The notes: generated by a model from the letters alone, not told the origin. A stretch of 33,993 nucleotides of DNA from Candidatus Cloacimonadaceae bacterium (GCA_030693415.1 JAUYAR010000053.1:1-33993), one strand, 5' to 3'; shown: positions 17,390-24,835, numbered from the stretch's first letter. A program made the numbers and translations.

Positions 17390-18458
17390 GAAAATCGCTC
17401 CGGCATTGGTCATAAAAATCAAGCAAATCCCGAATCCGATGCTCCATGCTATATTCCTCACGGATGGCAAGAACAGCATTAACCAGTCTCCGGTAAGTCT
17501 CTTCTGTGGAAAGCGGAAGATCGTCAAGGCTCGAAAGCAGGCAGCCTATTTCGTGGCTTTGAACAAACTGTACGATCTCGTCCAGGCTGTCCTGAACAAG
17601 AATCGGCAAGCCGGCGCAAAGGTAGTCGAAAGTCTTGTTGCCAAAGGCATAACGGATGGCGGAAAGCTTGGCGGCGATCGTGTCCTGAAACATAACCAAG
17701 CCATAATCCATTGCCGAGATCGTTTTGATCAGTTCAGTGTAGGGCAGTTTCTCGTGAAAGATAACTACTTCCAGAGCTTTATAATCTTCAAATCCTTTGT
17801 TGTTATTCGGAAAGAGGTGGATCCTGAATCTTCCGGGATCAAATTGTTTCAGTTGCGGTATGATATAGCGATGATCGCTCTTCTTTTCCGCAAGGCGTCC
17901 TTGATAGACCAGATGCGTCATTCCGTCTTTTGAGGAATGCTTCGGAGCCATGTCCGCCAGCTCTAATAGTTGTGATTGGGGAAAATAGTTGCCAAAGACC
18001 AGCCGCCTCGAAACGAAATTGTAATGCTTCATGGCTTCGCGCAAGTAGAGAGCCGCGGGATAGACGACTCCGTCAGATTCCTCGTTACAGATTCGCTCGG
18101 CTTCCTTTTCACGACGGCTGAGCCGGTGTTTGAAACTCATGAAATCATGACAGTCATAGATGACCGGAACACCCGGTTTTGACCTGATGAGTTTCGCGCA
18201 GAGTGTATCCGGCTGATTGTGAAAGTGGATCAGATCAATCCGCAGGTCGAGCACCATCTTTTTGACCTTGCCTACAATACCAAAATACCGTGAAAAGCGG
18301 GTAATGCTTTTGTAGAAGTGGTCTCCTCTGCCATAACCCTGATGGGGACTTTTGCCTTTGTGGAGCAGATGGACACTCGCACCGCTGCTCTGCAAAGCCT
18401 CTGCATATTTGATATTTCTGATGCACGGTGAGCTGTCCTGAACAAAGAGGATATTCAT
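17382..18458 (-). CDS. Glycosyltransferase family 4/1 (GT-B)
   Basis: Retaining GT-B glycosyltransferase. In 358 residues: N-terminal MNILFVQDSSPCIRNIKYAE, the acceptor-domain strand LIHFHNQPDTL, VPVIYDCHDF, the donor-domain opening HLVYQGRLAEKKSD, and the late block NKTFDYLCAGLPILV that aligns with the E(x7)E-containing region of the family. The first acidic residue of that block is Asp where many relatives have Glu. The start overlaps the transporter stop as ATGA. The donor and acceptor sugars cannot be told from the sequence; context points to LPS or other surface polysaccharide. Confidence 0.85.
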   Translation of the reverse strand: MNILFVQDSSPCIRNIKYAEALQSSGASVHLLHKGKSPHQGYGRGDHFYKSITRFSRYFGIVGKVKKMVLDLRIDLIHFHNQPDTLCAKLIRSKPGVPVIYDCHDFMSFKHRLSRREKEAERICNEESDGVVYPAALYLREAMKHYNFVSRRLVFGNYFPQSQLLELADMAPKHSSKDGMTHLVYQGRLAEKKSDHRYIIPQLKQFDPGRFRIHLFPNNNKGFEDYKALEVVIFHEKLPYTELIKTISAMDYGLVMFQDTIAAKLSAIRYAFGNKTFDYLCAGLPILVQDSLDEIVQFVQSHEIGCLLSSLDDLPLSTEETYRRLVNAVLAIREEYSMEHRIRDLLDFYDQCRSDFHA

Positions 18459-20407
18459 CGGAGGGATGGCCTTATCGGCAGTCTATAATTCCGAAACTGC
18501 ATCTCGTGCAACTTGCTGTATCTCGGACAGCTTGTCAGCAATTCTTCATGTGACCCGATGCCCACCACGGCACCCTGTTCCAAGACGACGATCCGATCGG
18601 CTTTCATTACAGTGGAAAGCCGATGGGCGATCATGATCACCGTGCGGTTTTGCGTGGCGGCTTCGATCGCCTGCTGCACTTTTTGTTCGCTTTCGGTATC
18701 CAGCGCGGATGTCGCTTCGTCAAAGATGAGTATGGGCGGATCTCCAACGATCGCTCTCGCTATGCAGAGCCGCTGTTTCTGTCCGCCCGAAAGGTTGGCG
18801 CCTTTGGTATCCAGCATTTCATCGTAGGTATTGGGGAAATTGAGAATAAATTCCTCCGCGTACGCGATCTTTGCGGCATTTTCGATCTGTTCATGCGAAA
18901 CCGCTTCCAGAGTGCCATAAGCGATGTTTTCACGGATGGTTTTGGTGAAGAGGATGCTGTCTTGAGTGACCACTCCAAAGAAGCGGCGTAAGTCCATCAG
19001 CTTGAGATCGCGGATGTCTGTGCCGTCGATTTTGATCGCACCGCTTTTGACGTCATACATACGGTTGAGCAGATTGGCGATAGTGGTTTTTCCACCACCG
19101 CTGGCGCCAACAAGCGCGATCTTTTCACCCTTGACGATCCTCAGATCGATTTCGTGCAGGACGGGGTTGCTTTCTTTGTAGAAAAAGCTCACTTTCTCGA
19201 AGACGATATCATGCTCGAAACTCTCTTTGGAAACGGCATCTGCTTTGTCCATGATGGAAGATTCATGATTCATCACCAGGGATATGCGCTCCAGGGAAAC
19301 GAGCGCCTTCTTGATCTCGGAGTACATCTGCGTGAGGACTTTGAGCGGATGCAGCATGGAAAATAGCGCGAAAAGAAACGCTGTGAAATCCCCCAAGGAA
19401 AAGGTCGAACCAGTCGCCAGCACCATCTTGCCGCCAATGATGATAACCACCACTCCGGTCACTGCGGTATTGATTTCCGAGATCGGAACATTCAGCGATC
19501 CATAGACCTGAGCCTTTCTCCACATCTTTAAATGTCTGCGGTTGATTTGATTAAAGTTCTGATACTCGCTTTCCTCACGACGGAACGCTTTCACGATCTT
19601 CATGCTGTTCAGCGCTTCTTCCACTGCGGAAAACATCGATGAGAGCTGTGATTGAATGCGTCTCGAATATTTCTTGATCTTATTGCCAAGATAGCCAACC
19701 GTGAGCGAAAATACCGGCAACACGATGATGCTATAGACAAAGAGCCCGGAATTGAGCATCATCGCGATGCGCATATAGACGAGGATGGTGACGATGTCCC
19801 GCAAGGCTTCAAGCAGGGCACGGATAAACTGTTCGCTGACGATTTCGACGTCGTTGACCATACGCACAATCGCATCGCCCACTTGGTTTTGATTGTAAAA
19901 CTCCAACGATTGGTTCATATAACGCATAAACATCATGTTCCGTACGTCGCGGATGGTGCGTCCGCGCAGTTGCACATAGAGCACCCTTTGCGTGAAGAAA
20001 AAGAGGTTTTTACACCCGATCGTCGCCAACACGAAGATGCAAAGCACATAGAGCAACGCCAGAGAATCAGTCTGCATCATGATCGTTTTCACGCTTTCCC
20101 AAAGCGGTGCAAGTGAGGACAGAGAACGTATCGCAAATAGTCCTCCGCTTTCACTGAAGAAGCTTTCCAAGCTGCCCCACAGTGCCGTCAGGAAAGTATC
20201 ATAGCTATGATAGAGAATGACTTGCTTGTCCGGATTGAAGACAAAATCAAAGAGCGGGATCACCAGCGTGATGCTCACTCCGCTGAAAAAAGCGAAAAAA
20301 AGCGTCGCCAACAAGCCTGACAGCATGAAGTACCAATAGCGGAACATTATCCGGTAAATCTGAAGCAGATTGCTCCAAGTGCTCGGTGTTTTAGAAAAAT
20401 TATCCAT
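18455..20407 (-). CDS. MsbA-type ABC exporter (fused membrane and ATPase domains)
   Basis: Half-transporter expected to dimerise and flip lipid A or a lipid-linked glycan across the inner membrane. The 650 residues contain a six-helix membrane domain (about 20-330) and an ATPase domain with Walker A GASGGGKTT (about 430), the Q-loop region FFGVVTQDSILF, signature LSGGQKQR (about 537), Walker B ILIFDEATSALD and the H-loop IAHRLST. The loop between the first two helices is long (about 70 residues). The open frame continues upstream into the tRNA gene. ATG at 20405-20407 is chosen because the extension is tRNA sequence. No good Shine-Dalgarno precedes it, and a terminator ends only 13 nt upstream, which leaves its promoter unclear. 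Confidence 0.88.
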   Translation of the reverse strand: MDNFSKTPSTWSNLLQIYRIMFRYWYFMLSGLLATLFFAFFSGVSITLVIPLFDFVFNPDKQVILYHSYDTFLTALWGSLESFFSESGGLFAIRSLSSLAPLWESVKTIMMQTDSLALLYVLCIFVLATIGCKNLFFFTQRVLYVQLRGRTIRDVRNMMFMRYMNQSLEFYNQNQVGDAIVRMVNDVEIVSEQFIRALLEALRDIVTILVYMRIAMMLNSGLFVYSIIVLPVFSLTVGYLGNKIKKYSRRIQSQLSSMFSAVEEALNSMKIVKAFRREESEYQNFNQINRRHLKMWRKAQVYGSLNVPISEINTAVTGVVVIIIGGKMVLATGSTFSLGDFTAFLFALFSMLHPLKVLTQMYSEIKKALVSLERISLVMNHESSIMDKADAVSKESFEHDIVFEKVSFFYKESNPVLHEIDLRIVKGEKIALVGASGGGKTTIANLLNRMYDVKSGAIKIDGTDIRDLKLMDLRRFFGVVTQDSILFTKTIRENIAYGTLEAVSHEQIENAAKIAYAEEFILNFPNTYDEMLDTKGANLSGGQKQRLCIARAIVGDPPILIFDEATSALDTESEQKVQQAIEAATQNRTVIMIAHRLSTVMKADRIVVLEQGAVVGIGSHEELLTSCPRYSKLHEMQFRNYRLPIRPSLR

Positions 20408-20420
20408 AATTACGCGCAAT

Positions 20421-20444
20421 AAAAAAAAGCCAGCGAATGCTGGC
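20421..20444 (-). terminator. Rho-independent terminator of tRNA-Arg
   Basis: On the minus strand GCCAGC-ATTC-GCTGGC is followed directly by eight T. It lies 11 nt after the encoded CCA end of the tRNA and 13 nt before the ATG of the ABC exporter. Confidence 0.85.
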
Positions 20445-20455
20445 AAGGAAAATAA

Positions 20456-20532
20456 TGGCACGCCCTGAGGGATTCGAACCCCCAACCTTCTGATCCGTAG
20501 TCAGATGCTCTATCCAGTTGAGCTAAGGGCGC
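20456..20532 (-). tRNA. tRNA-Arg, anticodon ACG, CCA end encoded
   Basis: The minus strand folds as a full 77-nt cloverleaf. Acceptor GCGCCCT pairs with AGGGCGT (the last pair is G-T). The D-arm has AGCTCAACTGGATAGAGC. The anticodon stem TCTGA/TCAGA encloses loop CTACGGA with anticodon ACG at its centre. The T-arm has GGTTCGAATCC. The discriminator base is G, followed by an encoded CCA. Anticodon ACG, with A34 normally edited to inosine by TadA, reads CGU, CGC and CGA arginine codons. Confidence 0.95.
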
Positions 20533-20541
20533 GCGTGGTTG

Positions 20542-20571
20542 CCAAAGATTATCAGCGCGCTTATCTGTCAA
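20542..20571 (-). promoter_or_regulatory. Promoter-like block upstream of tRNA-Arg
   Basis: On the minus strand TTGACA is followed after 16 nt by ATCTTT and then GG, about 10 nt before the tRNA. The block has the same 30-nt layout as those before the dksA-like and tdk genes (TTGACA, an AGCG core, final TGG). The -10 hexamer is poor, so promoter activity rests mainly on the perfect -35 and the shared layout. Confidence 0.45.
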
Positions 20572-20768
20572 GCACTATCTCGGTTATTGCCCTATTCTAC
20601 TTTTATTACTTGATTCCAATCTCCCCGGTTGCGAAGCTGGCTTTACAGGGATTTAACAGACTAAGTTCGTGAAACTAAAATACTTTAGGATACTTTGCAT
20701 TCGACGTCGATCTCAACGGCGGCAGGCGATTTTGGTCGATCATTTTCTGGATATCCCCCCCCTGCATC

Positions 20769-20790
20769 GCCGGTCACTCGCATGACCGGC
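20769..20790. other. Hairpin just after the thiol peroxidase gene
   Basis: GCCGGTCA and TGACCGGC form a perfect 8-bp stem with a 6-nt loop, 14 nt beyond the tpx stop. There is no T-run on the tpx (minus) side, so it is either a terminator of a non-canonical kind or an RNA 3'-end stabiliser. Confidence 0.5.
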
Positions 20791-20804
20791 TGTGTTATAG
20801 CTCT

Positions 20805-21305
20805 CTATTTAAGGGCTTTAAGCGCTGCCTTGTAATCCGGCTCCTGCACAATGTCCTCCACCAGTTCGCGGTAGATGACCTTTCCATCCTCGTTGATGAT
20901 TATCACCGCCCGGGCGAGCAATCCCGCCATCGGTCCGTCGATGATCTCCAAACCATAGTTCTTGCCAAAGGATCGATCCCGCATTTCGGAGAGAGTGATC
21001 ACTTTGTCGATCCCCTCTGCGCCGCAAAATCTCCCCAAAGCGAAGGGCAGATCGCGCGAGATTCCCAATATGACGGTGGTTTTCGCCTTTGCAGCTTCGG
21101 CATTGAACTTGCGAACGCTCATCGCGCAGACGCCGGTATCGATGCTGGGAAAGATGTTCATGAGTATCTTTTTGCCCTTGAAATCCGCCAGTTTCTTATC
21201 TGCCAGATCCAAGCCGGTGAGCATGAAATCCTTTGCTTTAGTGCCGATGCGCGGTAGGTTTCCACTCGTGTTGATTGGGTTTCCTTTCAGTTTAATCTTT
21301 GCCAT
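20805..21305 (-). CDS. tpx: Thiol peroxidase (Tpx, atypical 2-Cys peroxiredoxin)
   Basis: Thioredoxin-dependent peroxidase that reduces hydrogen peroxide and organic peroxides. The 166 residues match Tpx in length. The active-site motif FPSIDTGVC places the peroxidatic Cys at 60 with Thr57, and FCGAEG places the resolving Cys at 94, nearly the same spacing as E. coli Tpx (61 and 95). The opening ITLKGNP-type strand is also typical (IKLKGNPI). AAGGA lies 9 nt before the ATG, and a promoter-like pair is seen 37 nt upstream. It stands alone, flanked by repeat-rich spacers. An oxygen-defence enzyme fits an anaerobe with occasional oxygen exposure. Confidence 0.95.
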   Translation of the reverse strand: MAKIKLKGNPINTSGNLPRIGTKAKDFMLTGLDLADKKLADFKGKKILMNIFPSIDTGVCAMSVRKFNAEAAKAKTTVILGISRDLPFALGRFCGAEGIDKVITLSEMRDRSFGKNYGLEIIDGPMAGLLARAVIIINEDGKVIYRELVEDIVQEPDYKAALKALK

Positions 21306-21341
21306 TTTTTAAGTTCCTTATCAGCTTCAATTTTTACTGAC

Positions 21342-21369
21342 ATGATAGAGCATTTTAGAGGATTGGCAA
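21342..21369 (-). promoter_or_regulatory. tpx: Sigma-70-type promoter of tpx
   Basis: On the minus strand TTGCCA (21364-21369) and TATCAT (21342-21347) are separated by 16 nt, which would start the transcript about 30 nt before the tpx ATG. The elements and position fit a housekeeping promoter. Confidence 0.45.
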
Positions 21370-21539
21370 GTTTTGGATGAAGAAACTCGAGAGCAATTTT
21401 GAATATCTCGTTTGCGCTCTTAGCTCAAGCATCAATTATGTATATCCATAGCAACAGTTTGGCATACCACGAGCATGTTTTACAGGTATTTTCCAGTAAT
21501 TCCACGGTTAGTTGCCCAGGTCTTTCCAGGTTATGAAAG

Positions 21540-21583
21540 TTTGAGTGGGTTTGAGTGGGTTTTTGAGTGGGTTTTCTGAGGGT
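21540..21583. repeat. Short tandem repeat, TTTGAGTGGG units
   Basis: Three units of TTTGAGTGGGT with one to three extra T, followed by a degenerate fourth (TTTCTGAGGG). The array has no spacers and lies outside any gene. Confidence 0.75.
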
Positions 21584-21627
21584 TTTCGTTTCCGCATGGG
21601 GGCTGCAAGCCGCTCTATCACTTGACA

Positions 21628-21711
21628 GCGTTAATAAAGCCTTAATCAAGCGTTAATCAAGCGTAATAAAACTAACGCTTGATTAACGCTTGATTAAGGC
21701 TTGATTAACGC
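21628..21711. repeat. Word-iterated palindrome, copy 2 (37-bp arms)
   Basis: Arms 21628-21664 and 21675-21711 are complementary at 36 of 37 positions around a 10-nt loop. Each arm is built from repeats of TTAATCAAGCG / TTAATCAAGCC. It is followed after 11 nt by the hairpin at 21723, the mirror image of the arrangement at 11574-11675. Confidence 0.85.
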
Positions 21712-21722
21712 TTTGGATGTGG

Positions 21723-21742
21723 CGCAGCACGCCGATGCTGCG
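21723..21742. repeat. Hairpin, inverted copy of the one at 11574
   Basis: CGCAGCA-CGCCGA-TGCTGCG, a perfect 7-bp stem with 6-nt loop. The loop is close to the reverse complement of that at 11581-11586, so the hairpin-plus-palindrome unit is inverted between the two spacers. Confidence 0.7.
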
Positions 21743-21923
21743 GAAGCGAAATAAGAAAGCCAATAATAAAGCCAATATAAAGCCAATAGTGATCTTTCCT
21801 TGGAGTGCCGATAGATAGAGTTTCCACAGAGATGTCATGCGCTACTACATGCGCTACTACTGTTTTGTCCACTACTGTTTTGTACAACCGAATCGGGGTT
21901 CGGCATCCATAATCTCATGGAAC

Positions 21924-21941
21924 GCCGACGTCCCCGTCGGC
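21924..21941. repeat. GCCGACG-TCCC-CGTCGGC hairpin, copy 1
   Basis: Perfect 7-bp stem with a 4-nt loop. Near-identical inverted copies occur at 21999-22016 and 32481-32498 (ACCGACG-GGGA-CGTCGGT). Confidence 0.7.
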
Positions 21942-21998
21942 GATTGTAGCGATGAACTTGACACATCTGCAAATCTGTAAACCATCCTGCGGACAGGA

Positions 21999-22016
21999 AC
22001 CGACGGGGACGTCGGT
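21999..22016. repeat. ACCGACG-GGGA-CGTCGGT hairpin, copy 2
   Basis: Perfect 7-bp stem, identical to 32481-32498 and the reverse-complement type of 21924-21941. Both this copy and the 32-kb copy have GGAACCGACG in front and TCCATA soon after, so the repeated unit is longer than the hairpin. Confidence 0.75.
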
Positions 22017-22152
22017 AATTCCATAGGCGCATAGCCGAATCGGGGTTCGGCATCCATAGTGGGGTGGGGAGTTCGGCAGCCACATGGGGTGCAAAAATCG
22101 GTATCCCAATGGGGTGGGGAATTCCGATTCCTCACAGCCACCCGGTCGGCTA

Positions 22153-22192
22153 CAAAAAAAACAGGTTCGAACCGCTAAAGTCCGAACCTGTT
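22153..22192 (-). terminator. Rho-independent terminator of the dksA-lspA-porV operon
   Basis: On the minus strand AACAGGTTCG pairs perfectly with CGAACCTGTT across a 13-nt loop, and the descending arm runs into a T tract (eight T in all). It is 48 nt after the stop of the small coiled-coil gene and ends the unit that starts at the promoter near 25872. Confidence 0.9.
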
Positions 22193-22240
22193 GGAAAGAG
22201 CCTGAAAAATTGGCTATCTTACACTATGAGAACGTCTTGG

Positions 22241-22522
22241 CTAATAGAAGAACAGCTTAACTGCGATGGCGATGAGAATTGCGGAATTGAGCGCCAACCA
22301 GATCTGAAGACGGTTGTTGATCGTCTGAGTGGTTTCCCTGCTTTGCTGCACAGTCTTTTCGAGGCGAACGATGAGGTGTTCGACGGTTGCCAGTTTTTCC
22401 TGAGTTTTGTCAAACTTCTTGATATTGTTGTTATGCCCCGAATCACGTTTGAAGTGTCTGAACAGTTCCCATAGAAGCGGTAAAACGGCGGGGATAAACT
22501 TCTTAATTCCTATGTCTTTCAT
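22241..22522 (-). CDS. Small coiled-coil, C-terminally membrane-anchored protein
   Basis: No family recognised. The 93 residues show an N-terminal part with a hydrophobic/aromatic patch (IPAVLPLLWELF), a basic linker, a heptad-like helix (about 38-70: KTQEKLATVEHLIVRLEKTV), and one C-terminal membrane helix (about 74-92, LQIWLALNSAILIAIAVKLF). The predicted topology is tail-anchored with the coiled coil in the cytoplasm. AAGGAAG lies 7 nt before the ATG. It begins 15 nt after the PorV-like gene stop and is followed by a strong terminator, so it is a real member of that operon. Its role is unknown; it could be an accessory of the export or envelope function encoded just before it. Confidence 0.7.
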   Translation of the reverse strand: MKDIGIKKFIPAVLPLLWELFRHFKRDSGHNNNIKKFDKTQEKLATVEHLIVRLEKTVQQSRETTQTINNRLQIWLALNSAILIAIAVKLFFY

Positions 22523-22537
22523 TTGCTCACTTCCTTA

Positions 22538-23380
22538 TCAGAATTTGTAACCTAAGTTTCCATAAAGAGTTCCGTTTAAAACGGCATGAGTGGTATAGGA
22601 GAGATCAATCACGATGCCTTCGATGTCGAGACCGATGCCGGCATTCCAGGCGGCGGGGTTTTGATGCACGCCAAAGCGGATAAAAAGAGGCTCGAACAAT
22701 CTGGCTTCGACACCGCCCATAAATTCGGTTTCCTGGGCAAAATCCTTCTTCAGCTCGATGGTGGTGGTCACTCCGTCGTATGGGATGTAGGAAATGCCGA
22801 GAGCGAGCTTGCTGGGCAGGTTGTGTTGATTGGTATCGCCCATCACGGCTTGGTTGAAGTTGGTGACCGAGAAACCGAGTTTGGTGCGTCCATGCAGGAG
22901 TGCCGTGGCACCGAGGTCAAATCCAAAGGCGTCGTCGGTTTTTTCGCCGTCAAAACTGAGCAGATAATAATTCGCAGTGTAGCCAACACTAATTTTGGAA
23001 TGGATATCCTCTTGCAGGACAAAGCCATGCGAGGCACTCCAAATCTGTTCGCTCATCAGGTTGACATCGGCAAAATCGACATTGAACATCCTCGTGCCAA
23101 ACGCCAAAGTGCCGATCTTTTTGGGCAATTTAAAACCGATGGCGGCAGTTTGAATCTGGGAAAATCTCTGTCCATAGAGATTGGCAAAACCATACTGGAC
23201 TTCATATTCGGTCTCGGAGAGTCCGGCGGGATTGAAGAAAATGGCATTGACGTCGTCGGCAACGCCGGTGTATGCTCCGCCCATGGCACGCGCCCTGGCG
23301 GAAGGGATATAATCGTCAAAAACGGCGAGTAGCAAAGCTGCCTGAACGAGGATAACGCTGAGCAGTAATATCTTTTTCAT
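22538..23380 (-). CDS. PorV/PorQ-like outer-membrane beta-barrel protein
   Basis: Outer-membrane protein of the PorV/UPF0164 type found in FCB-group bacteria. The 280 residues start with a signal peptide (1-19). The family hallmark follows: SARARAMGGAYTGVADDVNAIFFNPAGL (cited here from 27 onward in two parts, ARAMGGAYTGVADD and AIFFNPAGL). Alternating beta strands then run to a C-terminal aromatic residue (LYGNLGYKF), as barrel proteins have. In T9SS, PorV shuttles cargo to the attachment complex by binding the cargo C-terminal domain. This gene starts 18 nt after a gene whose product has such a C-terminal domain. It is shorter than classical PorV (about 390 residues), so a general role in outer-membrane transport is also possible. 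Confidence 0.8.
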   Translation of the reverse strand: MKKILLLSVILVQAALLLAVFDDYIPSARARAMGGAYTGVADDVNAIFFNPAGLSETEYEVQYGFANLYGQRFSQIQTAAIGFKLPKKIGTLAFGTRMFNVDFADVNLMSEQIWSASHGFVLQEDIHSKISVGYTANYYLLSFDGEKTDDAFGFDLGATALLHGRTKLGFSVTNFNQAVMGDTNQHNLPSKLALGISYIPYDGVTTTIELKKDFAQETEFMGGVEARLFEPLFIRFGVHQNPAAWNAGIGLDIEGIVIDLSYTTHAVLNGTLYGNLGYKF

Positions 23381-23398
23381 AGATCAATCCTCTCCCGG

Positions 23399-24835
23399 TT
23401 ATTTCATTATTGATTTGATCACAATGGGTTGCACGGTCTCTTCCTTGGCGCCGCTGGCACGTTGGATGATCTCGAGATGGCAATAATACATGCCGATCGG
23501 CAAGAGCTTCATATTGGTATCGCGTCCGTCCCAGACAAAGCTTTCGATGCCAAGGGCGTTGCCGATGTTTTTGTTCACAGGGGTGGAAACAAGGCGCCCT
23601 TGAGCGTCATAAATGCGCACGATGGCTTTGGCATTCACGCCGGTGCTGATGGACTTTGTGCCATATTCGATGGTGATCTTTTCGTTGAGGGCGGGGTTGA
23701 AGATATTCTTGCCGTTATGAGCATTGGTGATATTCAGCCAAGCGATGCTGCGCCTGATCGCGGTGAGTATCTTTCCGCTGGTCAGGGAAAGGATCGGCGT
23801 CGTGTCATAGACAAAGGATTGTATCTGGATCACCGCTTCGCCGTAAGTGATCGGTTCCAAGATGAGTTTGATCAGAGTCATATCGTCCGCTGCGGAATTG
23901 ATCGGTTCCTGAGATTGAAAGGTGACCGTGATCAGATCTCCTTCCAGGGAAACTTGGACGTCCGGTTCATGGGATGTCATCGTTTCTACCATATCTACTT
24001 CGTGAAAAAGCACTTTACTTGGATCGATCTTGAAGACTGCGGTGTATGAGGAAACGCCCCAAACCGGTTTGATGCGGGAGGTGAGGACATTGACGGCTAC
24101 CAACTCGTTGATGATACCGGTGGTTGTCTGGATGCCGACGGAAGCGTTTGAAACGTTGTCCACCTGAACCATATCCTGCAAGTCGCGCGGGTTGATGGCA
24201 TAAAAGCTGAAGGAGAAATCCACCACGCCCTGAATCCTTGACCATGATTGACCAACATTGATTGGTGGCCAACTGAATCCAGTGCGCGGAAAGCATTGAT
24301 CGTCCACCTGACAGGCACCGCTGCCATCATTGACGTTGAACTCGCTATAGCTATTGGGGGTGGAGGTCACCGTGACGTCCTGCACGCGAACCAGGACGCT
24401 TTCCCATTGCTCTGCGGTAGCTGCACTAATAAGCTGACTTGTTTTGATCACCGATGGCTGCGGCAGGGGATTTCCCTGGCTCAAAACCTGATAGCCGGTG
24501 GTGGGAGACATTTCTGTCAGGTTAAAGTATTCGACGATCTTGCCTGTTACTTGAACCAGGTCGCCGCGCTGGGGATGATACTGGTTGGTGAATACCAGCA
24601 GTCCGCTCCATGGCCCGCCAGCAGGATCGGAGATAATGAAACCGTAGTTAGTGGCGCTGGTTCCGGTGTAGAACTTTTGCGCAACGACGATTCCCTGGAC
24701 AGTCACGATCTGATCGATCATTGGAGAGTTTCCGCTGGCGGCGGTGGTGTATTGCACATCATAACAGGTGATAACCTGTGCCGCAAGCCCCGTGCTGAGG
24801 AAAACTGCGAGCATCAAAAATAGGAAATGTTTCAT
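23399..24835 (-). CDS. Secreted OB-fold and cohesin-like protein with FlgD/T9SS-type C-terminal domain
   Basis: The 478 residues read as four parts. There is a signal peptide (1-19, ending GLAAQ). An OB-fold nucleic-acid-binding-like region follows (about 25-200: DQIVTVQGIVVAQK, LVQVTGKIVEYF, WESVLVRVQDVTV, FNVNDGSGACQVDD). Next is a beta-rich cohesin-like domain (about 245-365: VSSYTAVFKIDPSKVLFHEV, GDLITVTFQS). Last is a FlgD-Ig-like C-terminus (about 375-478: FNPALNEKITIEYG, VRIYDAQGRLV, FVWDGRDTN, LPIGMYYCHLE), as used for T9SS sorting. The OB part resembles those of secreted nucleases, but no catalytic domain was found. AAGGAG precedes the ATG. It follows lspA by 16 nt. Function unknown; surface adhesion or DNA/polymer binding is a guess. 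Confidence 0.75.
   Translation of the reverse strand: MKHFLFLMLAVFLSTGLAAQVITCYDVQYTTAASGNSPMIDQIVTVQGIVVAQKFYTGTSATNYGFIISDPAGGPWSGLLVFTNQYHPQRGDLVQVTGKIVEYFNLTEMSPTTGYQVLSQGNPLPQPSVIKTSQLISAATAEQWESVLVRVQDVTVTSTPNSYSEFNVNDGSGACQVDDQCFPRTGFSWPPINVGQSWSRIQGVVDFSFSFYAINPRDLQDMVQVDNVSNASVGIQTTTGIINELVAVNVLTSRIKPVWGVSSYTAVFKIDPSKVLFHEVDMVETMTSHEPDVQVSLEGDLITVTFQSQEPINSAADDMTLIKLILEPITYGEAVIQIQSFVYDTTPILSLTSGKILTAIRRSIAWLNITNAHNGKNIFNPALNEKITIEYGTKSISTGVNAKAIVRIYDAQGRLVSTPVNKNIGNALGIESFVWDGRDTNMKLLPIGMYYCHLEIIQRASGAKEETVQPIVIKSIMK

Larger units (their letters stand above)
21306..22240. other. Repeat-rich spacer with no convincing gene
   Basis: This 935-nt region holds the tpx promoter, a tandem TTTGAGTGGG repeat (21540-21583), the largest palindrome of the window (21628-21711), a small hairpin (21723-21742), AATAAAGCC-type iterated words (about 21755-21790), two copies of a CCGAATCGGGGTTCGGCATC word (from 21888 and 22034), GACGTCC hairpins, and the terminator of the preceding operon. 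Short open frames exist on both strands, but they consist of repeat sequence, and I do not call any as a gene. Confidence 0.6.

Noticed and set aside
17390-17527. Apparent hydrophobic N-terminal segment of the GT2 protein
   Set aside because: It is the other frame of the GT4 gene. Family homology and an 8-nt overlap place the start at 17389.
20408-20485. 26-residue N-terminal extension of the ABC exporter
   Set aside because: It is translated from the tRNA-Arg gene and its terminator.
21540-21711. CRISPR array
   Set aside because: The tandem units are adjacent without unique spacers and the nearby larger repeats are palindromes; no cas genes are present.
21425-22141. Minus-strand open frames of 60-89 codons in the spacer after tpx
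   Set aside because: They read through tandem repeats, palindromes and the GACGTCC hairpins in several frames at once, with no coding signature.
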